In this document: positions 27,503 through 35,647 of the stretch, in pieces
Layout: the number at the start of each line of letters is the position of its first letter
Numbering within the stretch: the first letter of the stretch is position 1
Assembly: GCF_000219585.1 (NCBI RefSeq)
Contig: NC_015731.1
Span: forward strand, 1,426,001-1,490,000
From: Nitrosomonas sp. Is79A3
Lineage (GTDB): Bacteria; Pseudomonadota; Gammaproteobacteria; Burkholderiales; Nitrosomonadaceae
DNA: 64,000 bases
Reading direction: 5' to 3'
The notes under the pieces: model-generated
The model's database searches: none
Seen by the model: only the letters and a program-made list of their open reading frames with translations
Told to the model about the DNA's origin: nothing
Made by a program: the position numbers and the translations under genes

Positions 27503-28324
27503 ATGGCACATCCATTCGATCCTGGTTATATAGAAGAGCCGTTTAAAAGCCTGTGCGAGAATTATCCTGATTCCGCTGTTTATCCAATCGAGAATTTTCG
27601 TGTGGAATGGGGGCCGATCTTTCATCGGGGGCGATTGGATGGATCACCACGTGTTCTTCTGATCGGACAAGATCCGGCGCAAAACGAAGCAGTTGTGCGG
27701 CGGATTCTGGTTGGTGAGGCGGGGCAGCGGATTCAAGGGTTTCTGGCGAAGCTGGGAATCGATCGCAGTTACGTCATGATTAATACATTCTTGTACAGCG
27801 TGTATGGAAGCGTCAGTGCAAAAAACAAAAAAGCCGTGGGAATCATTGATTACCGGCATCGCTGGTTAAAAGCGCTGTTGGTTGGTCAGAAGATTGAAGC
27901 CGTCATTACCCTCGGGATGCTGGCTGACGAAGCTTGGAAAACATGGTCTGCCACACGGGATGGTCAGAGTGCCGCGGTGACGTATGTGCCGATTACGCAC
28001 CCAACTCAGCCGGAAAGCGCTTCAGACGGGGATAAGGAAAAATTGCGCGTAGCCACAAAGGCAATGCTGGCCAAATGGAATGCCGCGCTGCAAACACTCC
28101 ACGCCGCGATCCAACATCCGGATCGGGTGCAAGCGCTAATACCGTATGGCGAATCGTGGCAACCGGGAGATAAAGTTCTTATTCCCGAATTTGATTTTCC
28201 ACCCGGACTTCCGGCATGGATGCGGGAATCCGATAACTGGGCGCGCCGTGCGGGAGCTGATGTGAACGCCAAGCGGCGCAATATTACGATTACTGTTCCG
28301 AAAGGATTGGTGCCAAAATTATGA
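27503..28324 (+). CDS. uracil-DNA-glycosylase-fold protein
   Basis: A 273-aa protein with UDG-superfamily hallmarks: VLLIGQDPAQNEAVVRR (motif with Gln56-Asp57-Pro58) after the first strand, VMINTFLYSVYG with the base-recognition Asn region, VITLGMLA, and a late ITHPTQPES with His166. UDG enzymes excise uracil or related damaged bases from DNA. Spacing and the C-terminal 100 residues (LIPYGESWQPGDKVLIPEFDFPPGLPAWM) differ from classical UNG, so the base removed is unknown. GGAGAG lies about 10 bases before the ATG. The stop overlaps the next start (ATGA), so it is translationally coupled to an amidohydrolase. Confidence 0.8.
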   Translation: MAHPFDPGYIEEPFKSLCENYPDSAVYPIENFRVEWGPIFHRGRLDGSPRVLLIGQDPAQNEAVVRRILVGEAGQRIQGFLAKLGIDRSYVMINTFLYSVYGSVSAKNKKAVGIIDYRHRWLKALLVGQKIEAVITLGMLADEAWKTWSATRDGQSAAVTYVPITHPTQPESASDGDKEKLRVATKAMLAKWNAALQTLHAAIQHPDRVQALIPYGESWQPGDKVLIPEFDFPPGLPAWMRESDNWARRAGADVNAKRRNITITVPKGLVPKL

Positions 28325-29982
28325 GTACCTCAGCGCGTATAGATCCGATTGATCCGTTGATGGGCCGCAAATGTGCGTTGAGCGGGCGGATTGTCACGAT
28401 GGACAGCTCGTTCCGGGTGATTCTGAATGGAACGATCTATGTTGATCGAGGCAGCATTGTCGCGGTTAATGAAGCGCAAGCATCCTGTCCGGCAGGGTTT
28501 GAGGATGTGCCGGTGGTTAAAACTGGCGGGACAATCTATCCCGGTCTGATAGAGCTGCACAATCACTTGGCGTATAACGCGCTGTGCCTTTGGGATGTAC
28601 CGAAGCAATACAGCAATCGCGACCAATGGTCGGGAATTCCTGCCTATCGCAAGTTGATTAGCGGTCCGATGCAGATTATTGGGAAATCACCCGAATTGGT
28701 GCCAGCGCTCATTCGTTATGTGGAATGCAAGAGCCTGCTTGGGGGAGTGACGGCCAGCCAAGGGATACAGTTATTCAGTAATGCCGGGATTCGCCGCTTT
28801 TATCGTGGCGTCGTGCGGAATGTGGAGCAGACTGATGAAAAAGCGCTACCGGAAGCGGATACCAGAGTTGCCGATGTCGAAGCCAAGAATGCGAACCGGT
28901 TCTTCGAACGTCTGCAAAAAGCCACTTGTTTTCTGCTCCATTTAAGTGAAGGCGTCGATGAAACTGCAAATAAACATTTCCAATCCCTTCAAATTGCGGA
29001 TGAAAAATGGGCGATTAATAAGCAGTTGGCCGGGATTCATTGTGCCGGATTAAAAGAAAAGGATTTTGACACCCTCGGAAAAGAAAAAGGTGCCATGATT
29101 TGGTCTCCGATGAGCAATTTGCTGTTGTATGGCGAAACCGCAAAGATCAAAGCAGCAAAAGAGGCTGGGGTTCGAATCGGTATCGGTTCCGATTGGTCGC
29201 CTTCGGGGAGCAAGAATTTTTTGGGAGAACTCAAAGTAGCCCGGTTGGTCAGTCAAGCGATGGGGTCTGTGTTCAGTGATCGTGATATTGTTGCCATGGC
29301 GACACGGGATGCCGCTTCAATTTTGCAATGGGAAGCTGTGCTTGGTTCGCTTGAAGCAGGCAAGCGTGCCGATCTTATCGTCATATCGAAGGAGTCTGGC
29401 GATCCTTATGAAAGTATTTTGCAGGCTAAAGAAACTGCTATTCGTCTGGTTATGATCAATGGCGTTGCACGTTATGGAATCTCCGGTTTGATGCGGCGTT
29501 TGGGAGCTGTAGGCGAGATGCTGAGAATCGGGGGATTAAAGCGGATTATTTTCTTGCAACAGGAAACGGCTGATCCATCGGTTGGAAATCTCTCATTAAA
29601 AACGGCCACGAGTATGCTTCGTGAAGCACTTCTCCGGTTGCCGGAATTGGCGCGTGAGTTAGAGCAACCTAAAACAAAGCATCGCACGCTCCTAACAAAG
29701 CTGGCAAGTGCACTGGCAGTAACGCAAGAATGGACTCTCGCCCTTGATGAATTGGAAGATTCCGGGATGGATCTGCGTCCGCGGCTACCACTGCCGGGTG
29801 AGCGCGAGCTCACGGGCGCATCGCGCGGGTTAGAGCGCGCGGCGGCGCCGCTTTCGGAAATCGTCGTGCCGCTGAAACTGGATCCGCTAACGGTTGCTGA
29901 CGATTCAACATTTCTCGATCGAATCGAAAATCAGATTAATCTTCCAGATTATGTGAAAACCGGCCTTAAGACATTGTATTGA
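28321..29982 (+). CDS. amidohydrolase-superfamily protein (deaminase/chlorohydrolase-like) with long C-terminal extension
   Basis: A 553-aa metal-dependent hydrolase. Metal ligands are visible: His80 and His82 in ELHNHLAYN, His207 with Glu210 in LLHLSEG, His240 in GIHCAGL and Asp291 in GSDWSPSGSKNFLGELK. This is the ATZ/TRZ subgroup that deaminates or dechlorinates ring compounds such as cytosine, guanine or s-triazines. Residues about 400-553 are an extra, largely helical Leu/Arg/Glu-rich tail not needed for the barrel. It overlaps the UDG-fold gene by 4 bases, which suggests both act on bases or modified nucleosides. The substrate is unknown and a defence or salvage role is inference. Confidence 0.8.
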   Translation: MSTSARIDPIDPLMGRKCALSGRIVTMDSSFRVILNGTIYVDRGSIVAVNEAQASCPAGFEDVPVVKTGGTIYPGLIELHNHLAYNALCLWDVPKQYSNRDQWSGIPAYRKLISGPMQIIGKSPELVPALIRYVECKSLLGGVTASQGIQLFSNAGIRRFYRGVVRNVEQTDEKALPEADTRVADVEAKNANRFFERLQKATCFLLHLSEGVDETANKHFQSLQIADEKWAINKQLAGIHCAGLKEKDFDTLGKEKGAMIWSPMSNLLLYGETAKIKAAKEAGVRIGIGSDWSPSGSKNFLGELKVARLVSQAMGSVFSDRDIVAMATRDAASILQWEAVLGSLEAGKRADLIVISKESGDPYESILQAKETAIRLVMINGVARYGISGLMRRLGAVGEMLRIGGLKRIIFLQQETADPSVGNLSLKTATSMLREALLRLPELARELEQPKTKHRTLLTKLASALAVTQEWTLALDELEDSGMDLRPRLPLPGERELTGASRGLERAAAPLSEIVVPLKLDPLTVADDSTFLDRIENQINLPDYVKTGLKTLY

Positions 29983-30230
29983 TGTACTTGTTTATATAAA
30001 TCCCGATCAGTGTGAATTGGGCGTCAGCGGCAAGTCGCAACGAAGAAAGACCAATCGGCTCTTTTGATTTTGGGTTGAAAGCACTATCCTAATTGATCAG
30101 AATGCGTCTTCCACTGAAGAATGGGTCGAATGTTGACTGTCCCAGCATACAACATAAAATAATTAGCGATCGTACAAAGATCGCAGGCAGTCTTGCAAGT
30201 TTGTTTTTTTAATCCTTTTCTCGATACAAC

Positions 30231-30656
30231 ATGCCCAGAACTGGCGCTTTGCTTTCGTTATCACGTGAACACCATACATCGCTGGTAATGGCACGTGCTG
30301 CCCGGAAAGCAGCGGATGCTAATGACAACATCGCTCATTCAGAAGCACTGAAACGGATTGAAGCGCATTGGCATGCGGTGTTGGTTGCGCACTTTGCGCA
30401 AGAAGAACAATTGATCCGGCTTGCGGCAGATGCACTGGATCCGGAGGCTGTCGCGCGTATTCTTTCTGAACATGGGGAATTGCATGCGCTTGCCTGCGGC
30501 CCTTGTTTACTGGAGCCTGATATGCGTCTGCGCCAGTTTGGCGATTTGCTTGCCGCGCATGTGCGTTATGAAGAACGTGTGATATTTCCTCAACTACAGT
30601 CGCATTCGGGCATGACATCTGAGGCTCTACTCAATCCAAGCCACTCAGAGAGGTAA
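30231..30656 (+). CDS. hemerythrin-like (HHE) protein
   Basis: A 141-aa four-helix protein with di-iron type ligands: EHHTSL, HWHAVLVAHFAQEEQ, SEHGELHALA and AAHVRYEERVIFPQ. The spacing is that of bacterial HHE cation-binding domains, which bind O2 or NO or handle iron. It is cytoplasmic and monocistronic, with a weak ribosome site before ATG 30231. The partner and ligand cannot be deduced. Confidence 0.8.
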   Translation: MPRTGALLSLSREHHTSLVMARAARKAADANDNIAHSEALKRIEAHWHAVLVAHFAQEEQLIRLAADALDPEAVARILSEHGELHALACGPCLLEPDMRLRQFGDLLAAHVRYEERVIFPQLQSHSGMTSEALLNPSHSER

Positions 30657-30820
30657 TGACGTGAGTTTTCCTGATTGCGTACTGATTGCTGCTCCGCAAT
30701 AATGTTATTCCGATCATAGCGCACAATTCGCGCCATCAAATGGCTTAAGAAATACCTGTTAGCAACAAATCGAAATTAGCTATAATCCATTCACATACAT
30801 TTCTGTAAGAGGTGTTCCCG

Positions 30821-32131
30821 ATGAAACGAATTTCACTTTTGGCTTGGATCCTGGTTTTTACCTTGGTCAGCATTGCTGTAACCGGTCCAACGGCAGCTTC
30901 TGCCACAGCGAACCAGCACAAACCTAATAAATCTGTTACTGATTTGAGCAGTGGGTTAAGTGCGTGTGATCCCGATAACCGGCAGGATAGTGGCGCCATT
31001 TACCGCATTTGCATGCCGCCCGCCGCGCGCTACAATAACCAGTTGGTCATCTGGGCTCACGGCTATGTGGATGTTACGAACCCGATAGAGATTCCAGAAT
31101 CTCAGCTTTGTATTGGCAGCTTTTGCATTCCCGATATCACCAATGCTCTGGGCTTTGGCTTTGCCACAACGAGCTATAGTGTGAATGGTCTGGCGATAAA
31201 GCAAGGCGTGGCAGAAATTCTGGATCTGGTTGATATTTACACAGCGCAGAAGGGCAAACCTGACCGCGTTCTCATCATCGGCGCTTCCGAGGGCGGCCTC
31301 GTTACCACCTTACTGACCGAGCAATATCCGAATATCTTTGTTTCGGGTCTGGCGATGTGCGCTCCGATTGGGGATTTTCAACGTCAGATTAATTACTTTG
31401 GGGATGTGCGCGTAATTTTTAACTACTTTTTCCCCGATCTTGGCGTGCTACTAGGGAGCGATCTAACGAGTATTCCCCCGGCAGTTATTGAAAACTGGCC
31501 AGATATTTGGGCGCAAATGGAACCAATCATTTTTGCCGCTGAAAATGCGAGTAAATTAGACCAACTGGTAAAAGTTACCAAGATGCCGCATGACCCCAAC
31601 GATTATCTGGGATCGTTGCATACTTCCGTAGAGGATGCACTGTGGTACAACGTGTTTGGCACCAACGATGCAAAGGAAAAGCTGGGTGGCAACCCGTTTG
31701 ACAATATAACCCGGCGTTACAGAGGATCCGATAATGATTTTCTGTTGAATCAATCGGCGCAACGGGTAGCAGCCGATGAAGCAGCATCGGTTGAACTGGA
31801 GAGTTACTACCAAACCGGCGGGGATTTGCACATTCCACTGGTCACGCTGCACACACTGCAAGACCAGCAGGTGCCATACTGGCACGAGCCGCTGTACGGG
31901 CGAAAATTAGCCGCAGCCGGGAATCAAAGTAATCGCTTTAACATGCCGATCAATCGCTATGAGCATTGCAACTTCACTCCTGGCGAAGCTTTAGCCGCTT
32001 TTGGTATTTCTTACTATCTGGCCAATCAGAACCCGTTGGCCGCGAACCGGGTCGCTGAGCTGTTGCCTAATCCGGTTGATCTGGCGACCTATGAGCAAAC
32101 CTTAGCCACGTTCCTGGCCGGGCGTAAATAG
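30821..32131 (+). CDS. secreted alpha/beta-hydrolase
   Basis: A 436-aa exported hydrolase. The ATG at 30821 is chosen because AGAGGTG lies 7 bases upstream; the GTG three codons earlier falls inside that site. A signal peptide (MKRISLLAWILVFTLVSIAV) leads. The fold is marked by oxyanion strand VIWAHGY, nucleophile elbow GASEGG, acid region TLQDQQVP and catalytic His in YEHCNFT. It may act on esters or amides; similarity to described lipases is not specific. It is transcribed alone. Confidence 0.7.
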   Translation: MKRISLLAWILVFTLVSIAVTGPTAASATANQHKPNKSVTDLSSGLSACDPDNRQDSGAIYRICMPPAARYNNQLVIWAHGYVDVTNPIEIPESQLCIGSFCIPDITNALGFGFATTSYSVNGLAIKQGVAEILDLVDIYTAQKGKPDRVLIIGASEGGLVTTLLTEQYPNIFVSGLAMCAPIGDFQRQINYFGDVRVIFNYFFPDLGVLLGSDLTSIPPAVIENWPDIWAQMEPIIFAAENASKLDQLVKVTKMPHDPNDYLGSLHTSVEDALWYNVFGTNDAKEKLGGNPFDNITRRYRGSDNDFLLNQSAQRVAADEAASVELESYYQTGGDLHIPLVTLHTLQDQQVPYWHEPLYGRKLAAAGNQSNRFNMPINRYEHCNFTPGEALAAFGISYYLANQNPLAANRVAELLPNPVDLATYEQTLATFLAGRK

Positions 32132-32358
32132 GAAAACGGAAGTTTTTTGACAGGAGATTTTTGTAAGGATCTGTTTTTAATTGTCAGGCTCAAAGAAATG
32201 CCGTTTCTTTATGCAGCTTATGCGTACTTAATTCAGGGAGAGAACGGGGGCGGTAATTCTTTGGAATCTGACGGCTGTAGGCCCGTGAGGAATAAATAGA
32301 GCTTGTGGTATAACAAGCAAACGCGAATTACATTGCATTCAATGACTGATATTTATGT

Positions 32359-32389
32359 TTGCGGGGTAGCAAAGACTTACTCCCCGCAA
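32359..32389 (-). terminator. possible terminator of the adhesin E-like gene
   Basis: TTGCGGGG pairs with CCCCGCAA across a 15-base loop and overlaps the last codons and stop of the gene ending at 32377. The following minus-strand sequence (ACATAAAT) is AT-rich but has no T run, so intrinsic termination would be weak. Confidence 0.4.
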
Positions 32390-32769
32390 GCTACTTTCCA
32401 TTCCATTTCATCGATACTTCCAGGCTGTACTGCTTCCCATTTTTGGGGTTGGCTATATGAGCGAATAAGCTCGCCACTCTCCATATTCCAGCCAAATAAT
32501 GAGTAAGCAAGGATTCTCATTTGCTTTTCTTTGCAGTCGTATTCGCGCCGGATTTTTTCAGATAAAAATTCCACACCGGAGACTTTCTGCACTATTTTAT
32601 AGTCAAATAAAGCCCACATTTTAGCCTTATCTCCTACCTTGCGAGCAGAGGCTAAGTCAGCGTAGGCTGTGTAACCGCCTTTCTTATCACTTTCGCCCAC
32701 CCTGGTCCATTCAGCCAACGTACTGGTACTTACGAAAGTCAGCGCTAAAGTTAATAGTAGTTTTTTCAC
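32377..32769 (-). CDS. surface-adhesin protein E-like small exported protein
   Basis: A 130-aa protein with a signal peptide (cleavage after STLA) and a core resembling the Adhesin_E domain: WTRVGESDKGG-type strand, GYTAYADLAS, VGDKAKMWALFDYK, REYDCKEKQMRILAYS and a Cys-bearing WKVACGE end. Two cysteines can form a disulfide. The family was named for a Haemophilus surface protein, but here a generic periplasmic role is likely. Monocistronic. Confidence 0.75.
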   Translation of the reverse strand: MKKLLLTLALTFVSTSTLAEWTRVGESDKKGGYTAYADLASARKVGDKAKMWALFDYKIVQKVSGVEFLSEKIRREYDCKEKQMRILAYSLFGWNMESGELIRSYSQPQKWEAVQPGSIDEMEWKVACGE

Positions 32770-33074
32770 AGTTTATTTTTCGATTCTTATTATCAGGATG
32801 AAATTTGTTGCAACGCAGAGAGCTAAATTGCGCATTGATTTTTTATAGGCACTCACTGAAGTATAACAGCCCCTGTACGAATAGCATAACGTAGCGGGAT
32901 ACATTGTAAATATGGTGTTTATCAGGCCAATCCGCAGATGGATTTATACATTATCGTTGCGTTAGTGCAATGGGTGTGAGGTAGACAAAATTCCGAGTTC
33001 AATTTGCAGAAGAAAAAAGATTTGAATTACCAATTAAGTGGCAATTAAGCCGCCTACTTTAATTTCCCATTATC
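32770..33074. other. intergenic region without a gene
   Basis: 305 bases of AT-rich sequence upstream of the adhesin E-like gene. It should hold that gene's promoter. I see no ORF, RNA structure or repeat worth naming. Confidence 0.5.
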
Positions 33075-33208
33075 GGGCCGTTGAAAAACGTATACGAGGC
33101 AGCCGATGCAAGGCAAAAATAGACGAGAAAGCGCAGTTTGTTCATGATAAATAAGCATCTGGGCCTGCTTTTACACCGCAGTGGCAACGCAGAAAGTTTT
33201 CAACCGCC
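33075..33208. mobile_element. short inverted-repeat element, MITE-like
   Basis: GGGCCGTTGAAAAAC at the left and AAAGTTTTCAACCGCC at the right are inverted repeats enclosing about 105 bases without an ORF. The interior (AGCCGATGCAAGGC, AAATAGACGAGAAAGCGCAG) resembles dispersed non-coding repeats I recall in several proteobacterial genomes. No clear target duplication is visible. Confidence 0.5.
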
Positions 33209-33361
33209 TGTTCGATACAGTTCTGGGTCAGAACGATTAAGTGATCATGAATAAATGGTTCACCAATGCGGACAAATCTGGTAACTGGTTTACTAAGATT
33301 TCGGTTTGACATTCACATACTCCAAAGCTTTGATGATGTCGTCGTCTCTTTTCGTATGTTT

Positions 33362-33433
33362 ACCTAGCGTGCGAATTCAGCGGACGACAAAAAGCGCAGC
33401 TTTTTGACGGTCTGGTGGAATGACTTGTTAAGT
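33362..33433 (-). other. integron attC recombination site (degenerate)
   Basis: On the minus strand it reads R'' ACTTAAC (fits RYYYAAC exactly) to R' GCTAGGT (consensus GTTRRRY with one change), 72 bases, a typical attC length. In between, GACGACAAAAAGC-GCA-GCTTTTTGACGGTC folds as the central stem, flanked by TTCAGCGGAC against TCTGGTGGAA. The stop of the gene at 33428 lies inside R'', as is usual for cassettes. Confidence 0.6.
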
Positions 33434-33664
33434 CTTATCCCACTCTTTTGACTGATAATCCTTACCTGAAATTCGCACGAACTCAGCGGAGAAGTCTTTG
33501 ATGGTAGCGAACAGCTCATCATCACCAAATGTTTCTGCGGTCAATGAAAGACAAATCCGTCCTTGTAGGGGACACTCTGCGGCTGAGGCACTCGTTTAGC
33601 CAATCCGTGAACCCGTGCGTTCCATGTGCATCAATGCTTGTTCGTATAGTTGTTTTGGGTGCAT
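33428..33664 (-). pseudogene. cassette gene interrupted by an in-frame stop
   Basis: From ATG 33664 the frame reads MHPKQLYEQALMHMERTGSRIG, then TAA, and without frame change continues through RICLSLTAETFGDDELFATI and VRISGKDYQSKEWDKT to a TAA inside the attC R'' box. The continuation keeps protein-like composition, so this is most simply a 78-codon gene with a premature stop at codon 23. The product is unrecognised. It lies between two attC-type sites, so it would have been one cassette of about 300 bases. Confidence 0.55.
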
Positions 33665-33670
33665 TTGAGA

Positions 33671-33722
33671 CTTAACCGCAGTTGAAGTTGATCCATATAT
33701 GGTGTGCGGCTTTGGGTTAGAG
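33671..33722 (-). other. attC-like site after the 225-aa cassette gene
   Basis: Minus strand: R'' CTCTAAC overlaps the stop of the gene ending at 33717, and R' GTTAAGT fits GTTRRRY exactly. GCCGCA and TGCGG pair and CCATATATGG is an inner palindrome. The outer boxes pair poorly and the site is short (52 bases), so it is degenerate. Confidence 0.45.
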
Positions 33723-34394
33723 CTCGGTTGGTCGCTTTGCCGGGTTTGGATTCCATGGGTGTGTCGTCTCACGGTAGATTCGTAGTATCTCTGAGTCTGG
33801 TAAGGTGTGGAACTGCCCCTCAACTTTTCCGAAAGAGCTGAACGTTCTTACCAAATTAGCTGTTGTATGAGAGATGTCGTGGTATATCTTCTTTAGAATA
33901 TGTTCGTCGAATGGCATCTTCTCTTCTGTTGCGTTGCTATAGGCATAGCAGCCTTTGGCAATAGAGCTCTGGGCGGGAATTGTGTAGCCGTAAGTTCCAT
34001 GGTCAATCAGGTTGCGACGCGAATGTAGATGGGACGCGGAGTCAATGATCGACGTCAGCTTCGCGGCGGCAGCTGGATCCCAGCTTGCAAGCCATTCATC
34101 ACAAATGTCCTTGAACAGCTCTCGCCTTTTTTTGAATCCCTTATGCTTCCATCCCTTAGTTTCTCTTACCTTGCCATCATCGATTTCGCCTATGATGAGT
34201 CCTTCGAGGCATGAATCAAAGATGACTTCGAAGTTCCCCCAGTAGGCGACTATGAGGCCGATAGGGGCGTGATAAGCCTCTGGAAGTATTAGTATGACGC
34301 TGTGCTTGCCCTTTTGCATGTACTTCACGTCAAATGAGATCGACGCTGGCACTGCATTCTTTGGCGATGTAATGTCAGTCATTTCATCTCCCAT
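33717..34394 (-). CDS. hypothetical cassette protein with R-N-x3-H motif
   Basis: A 225-aa protein I do not recognise by family. An alpha-helical middle (residues 85-135) ends in HSRRNLIDHGTYGY, where Arg127-Asn128 and His132 form an R-x4-H motif of the kind that is catalytic in HEPN ribonucleases. Similar R-N-x3-H helices occur in two other proteins of this window (58822-59361 and 59451-60092). The gene starts 75 bases after an integron-type core site and its stop lies in an attC-like R'' box, so it is probably a captured cassette. A toxin, defence or RNA-binding role is only suggested. Confidence 0.6.
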   Translation of the reverse strand: MGDEMTDITSPKNAVPASISFDVKYMQKGKHSVILILPEAYHAPIGLIVAYWGNFEVIFDSCLEGLIIGEIDDGKVRETKGWKHKGFKKRRELFKDICDEWLASWDPAAAAKLTSIIDSASHLHSRRNLIDHGTYGYTIPAQSSIAKGCYAYSNATEEKMPFDEHILKKIYHDISHTTANLVRTFSSFGKVEGQFHTLPDSEILRIYRETTHPWNPNPAKRPTEL

Positions 34395-34469
34395 AGAGAA
34401 GGAAATATTCGGTTTGGATTAGGTAGCCAAGTTAAACTAGCCAGCGCGTTTCGAGCGTTGCTTTCGAAG

Positions 34470-34505
34470 GCCTAACGTAATATATACGACAAAAAATGTC
34501 TCATA
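34470..34505 (-). other. attI-like integron core site, copy 1
   Basis: On the minus strand TATATATTAC-GTTAGGC ends in a perfect GTTRRRY core, directly upstream of the cassette gene. The 17 bases GCCTAACGTAATATATA (plus strand) are identical at 60099-60115. No matching RYYYAAC box with a hairpin lies within 100 bases, so it looks like a simple attI-type site, or one arm of a lost attC. Next to it, GACA-AAAAA-TGTC is a small palindrome. No integrase gene is present. Confidence 0.45.
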
Positions 34506-34922
34506 ATCTGGAACGGAATGTCATAAAATTGATGAGGTTTTTTCCTAAATCCTTATTACTTAATAATAGATTTGTTCCTAGTATAAAGTATAAACGCACC
34601 ATTTTGTTTTTCCCGTCCAAGTAACACGGGGGCTACAATCACATAAAATTAAAAATTAACTGCCAACTATAGATGTTTTTCACTTGTTAGACAAATAGTT
34701 AAATTCTATAAGTCGCGTTTTACGAGCGACCGGACGTAAGGATGGGCGCGCAGGCAAGGCGACGGTGGTTGATATTTTGATATGCCGATACTCAATATGT
34801 TGTTTCTGTATTCAGCAATACAGAATCATAAATCCCTGCCGTAACAAACAAACTGAAGATTTTTAAAGAAACTATGCCTCTGGTTACTGAGAATAAACCT
34901 TATCGGGAGTGAGCGCATAACG
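34506..34922. other. 417-base intergenic region
   Basis: No ORF is supported. It contains a perfect 9-bp stem-loop TTCTGTATT-CAGC-AATACAGAA (34804-34825) without a T run and AT-rich tracts. A short GC-rich patch (34740-34770) interrupts the AT-rich DNA. The promoter of the gene at 34923 should lie at its right end. Confidence 0.4.
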
Positions 34923-35546
34923 ATGAAATTTACGACATTACTACTTCTGGCATTCATCCCGGCAATATCATTTGCTGGAAACCTTTTGGTTAATAGTAAT
35001 AAGTTATTTGATCTTGCAGAAAAATCTTATCCGGAGTTTTTTAGTCCGGAAGGAAGAAAAACTGCTGGGTTAGATAATTATTTACTACGCTACTATCCCG
35101 ATACCGGTAACTATATTGGAACCAAAGGCGAAGAAGTCTATGTCTATGGGGATGTTTTTAATGGATTGTTAAGAGCGGGTGTAATTTCAGATTTTGTTGC
35201 ATTAGAACCGGATAGCGATGAATTATTAGCGCAATTATTTGCTGATGGTCAAAGCAATGTGCAAGTTTATGGAACCGGAACAGTAGCTGCCATATTGTCT
35301 GATGACCTTGAGGACAGTCGCCATCAAAGATTTATCATTGAATTAAAATCAAAGCAAACTCTGTTGATTTCACATAATATTGATCTGTCATCAAGAATTG
35401 ATAATTTATTTTTAAATGATCAAGTTGAATTTTCCGGTGAATACGAATGGAATGATAAAGGCGGGGTCATTCATTGGACACATCATGACCCGGAAGGGAA
35501 ACATGTGAATGGTTGGATTCTGCACAATAATACAATCTATCAGTAA
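34923..35546 (+). CDS. exported DUF3465 protein with an N-terminal YYPxTGNY module
   Basis: A 207-aa secreted protein with a signal peptide (cleavage after SFA). Residues 27-85 carry LFDLAEKSYPEFF and YYPDTGNYIGTKGEEVYVYGD, a module often repeated at the N-terminus of betaproteobacterial surface proteins. Residues 115-207 are a DUF3465 domain (GTGTVAAIL, RHQRFIIEL, ISHNIDLSSRI, VEFSGEYEWN, HWTHHDPEG), a small beta-barrel of unknown role. The HHD/H residues might bind metal. Monocistronic. Confidence 0.75.
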   Translation: MKFTTLLLLAFIPAISFAGNLLVNSNKLFDLAEKSYPEFFSPEGRKTAGLDNYLLRYYPDTGNYIGTKGEEVYVYGDVFNGLLRAGVISDFVALEPDSDELLAQLFADGQSNVQVYGTGTVAAILSDDLEDSRHQRFIIELKSKQTLLISHNIDLSSRIDNLFLNDQVEFSGEYEWNDKGGVIHWTHHDPEGKHVNGWILHNNTIYQ

Positions 35547-35647
35547 TTACGAATCTATCGGATCGTTTTGCTTCAATCTTGAATAGGATCTCTGTTGCTT
35601 CAACTTAGAAGCTGGCCTGTATCAAACTCAGAATACTTGGGGTCTCT

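Noticed and set aside
33596..33823. 75-codon minus-strand ORF overlapping the cassette gene
   Set aside because: Its upper part is the antisense-free alternative frame of the 225-aa gene; only its last 22 codons belong to the separate interrupted cassette gene that I report.
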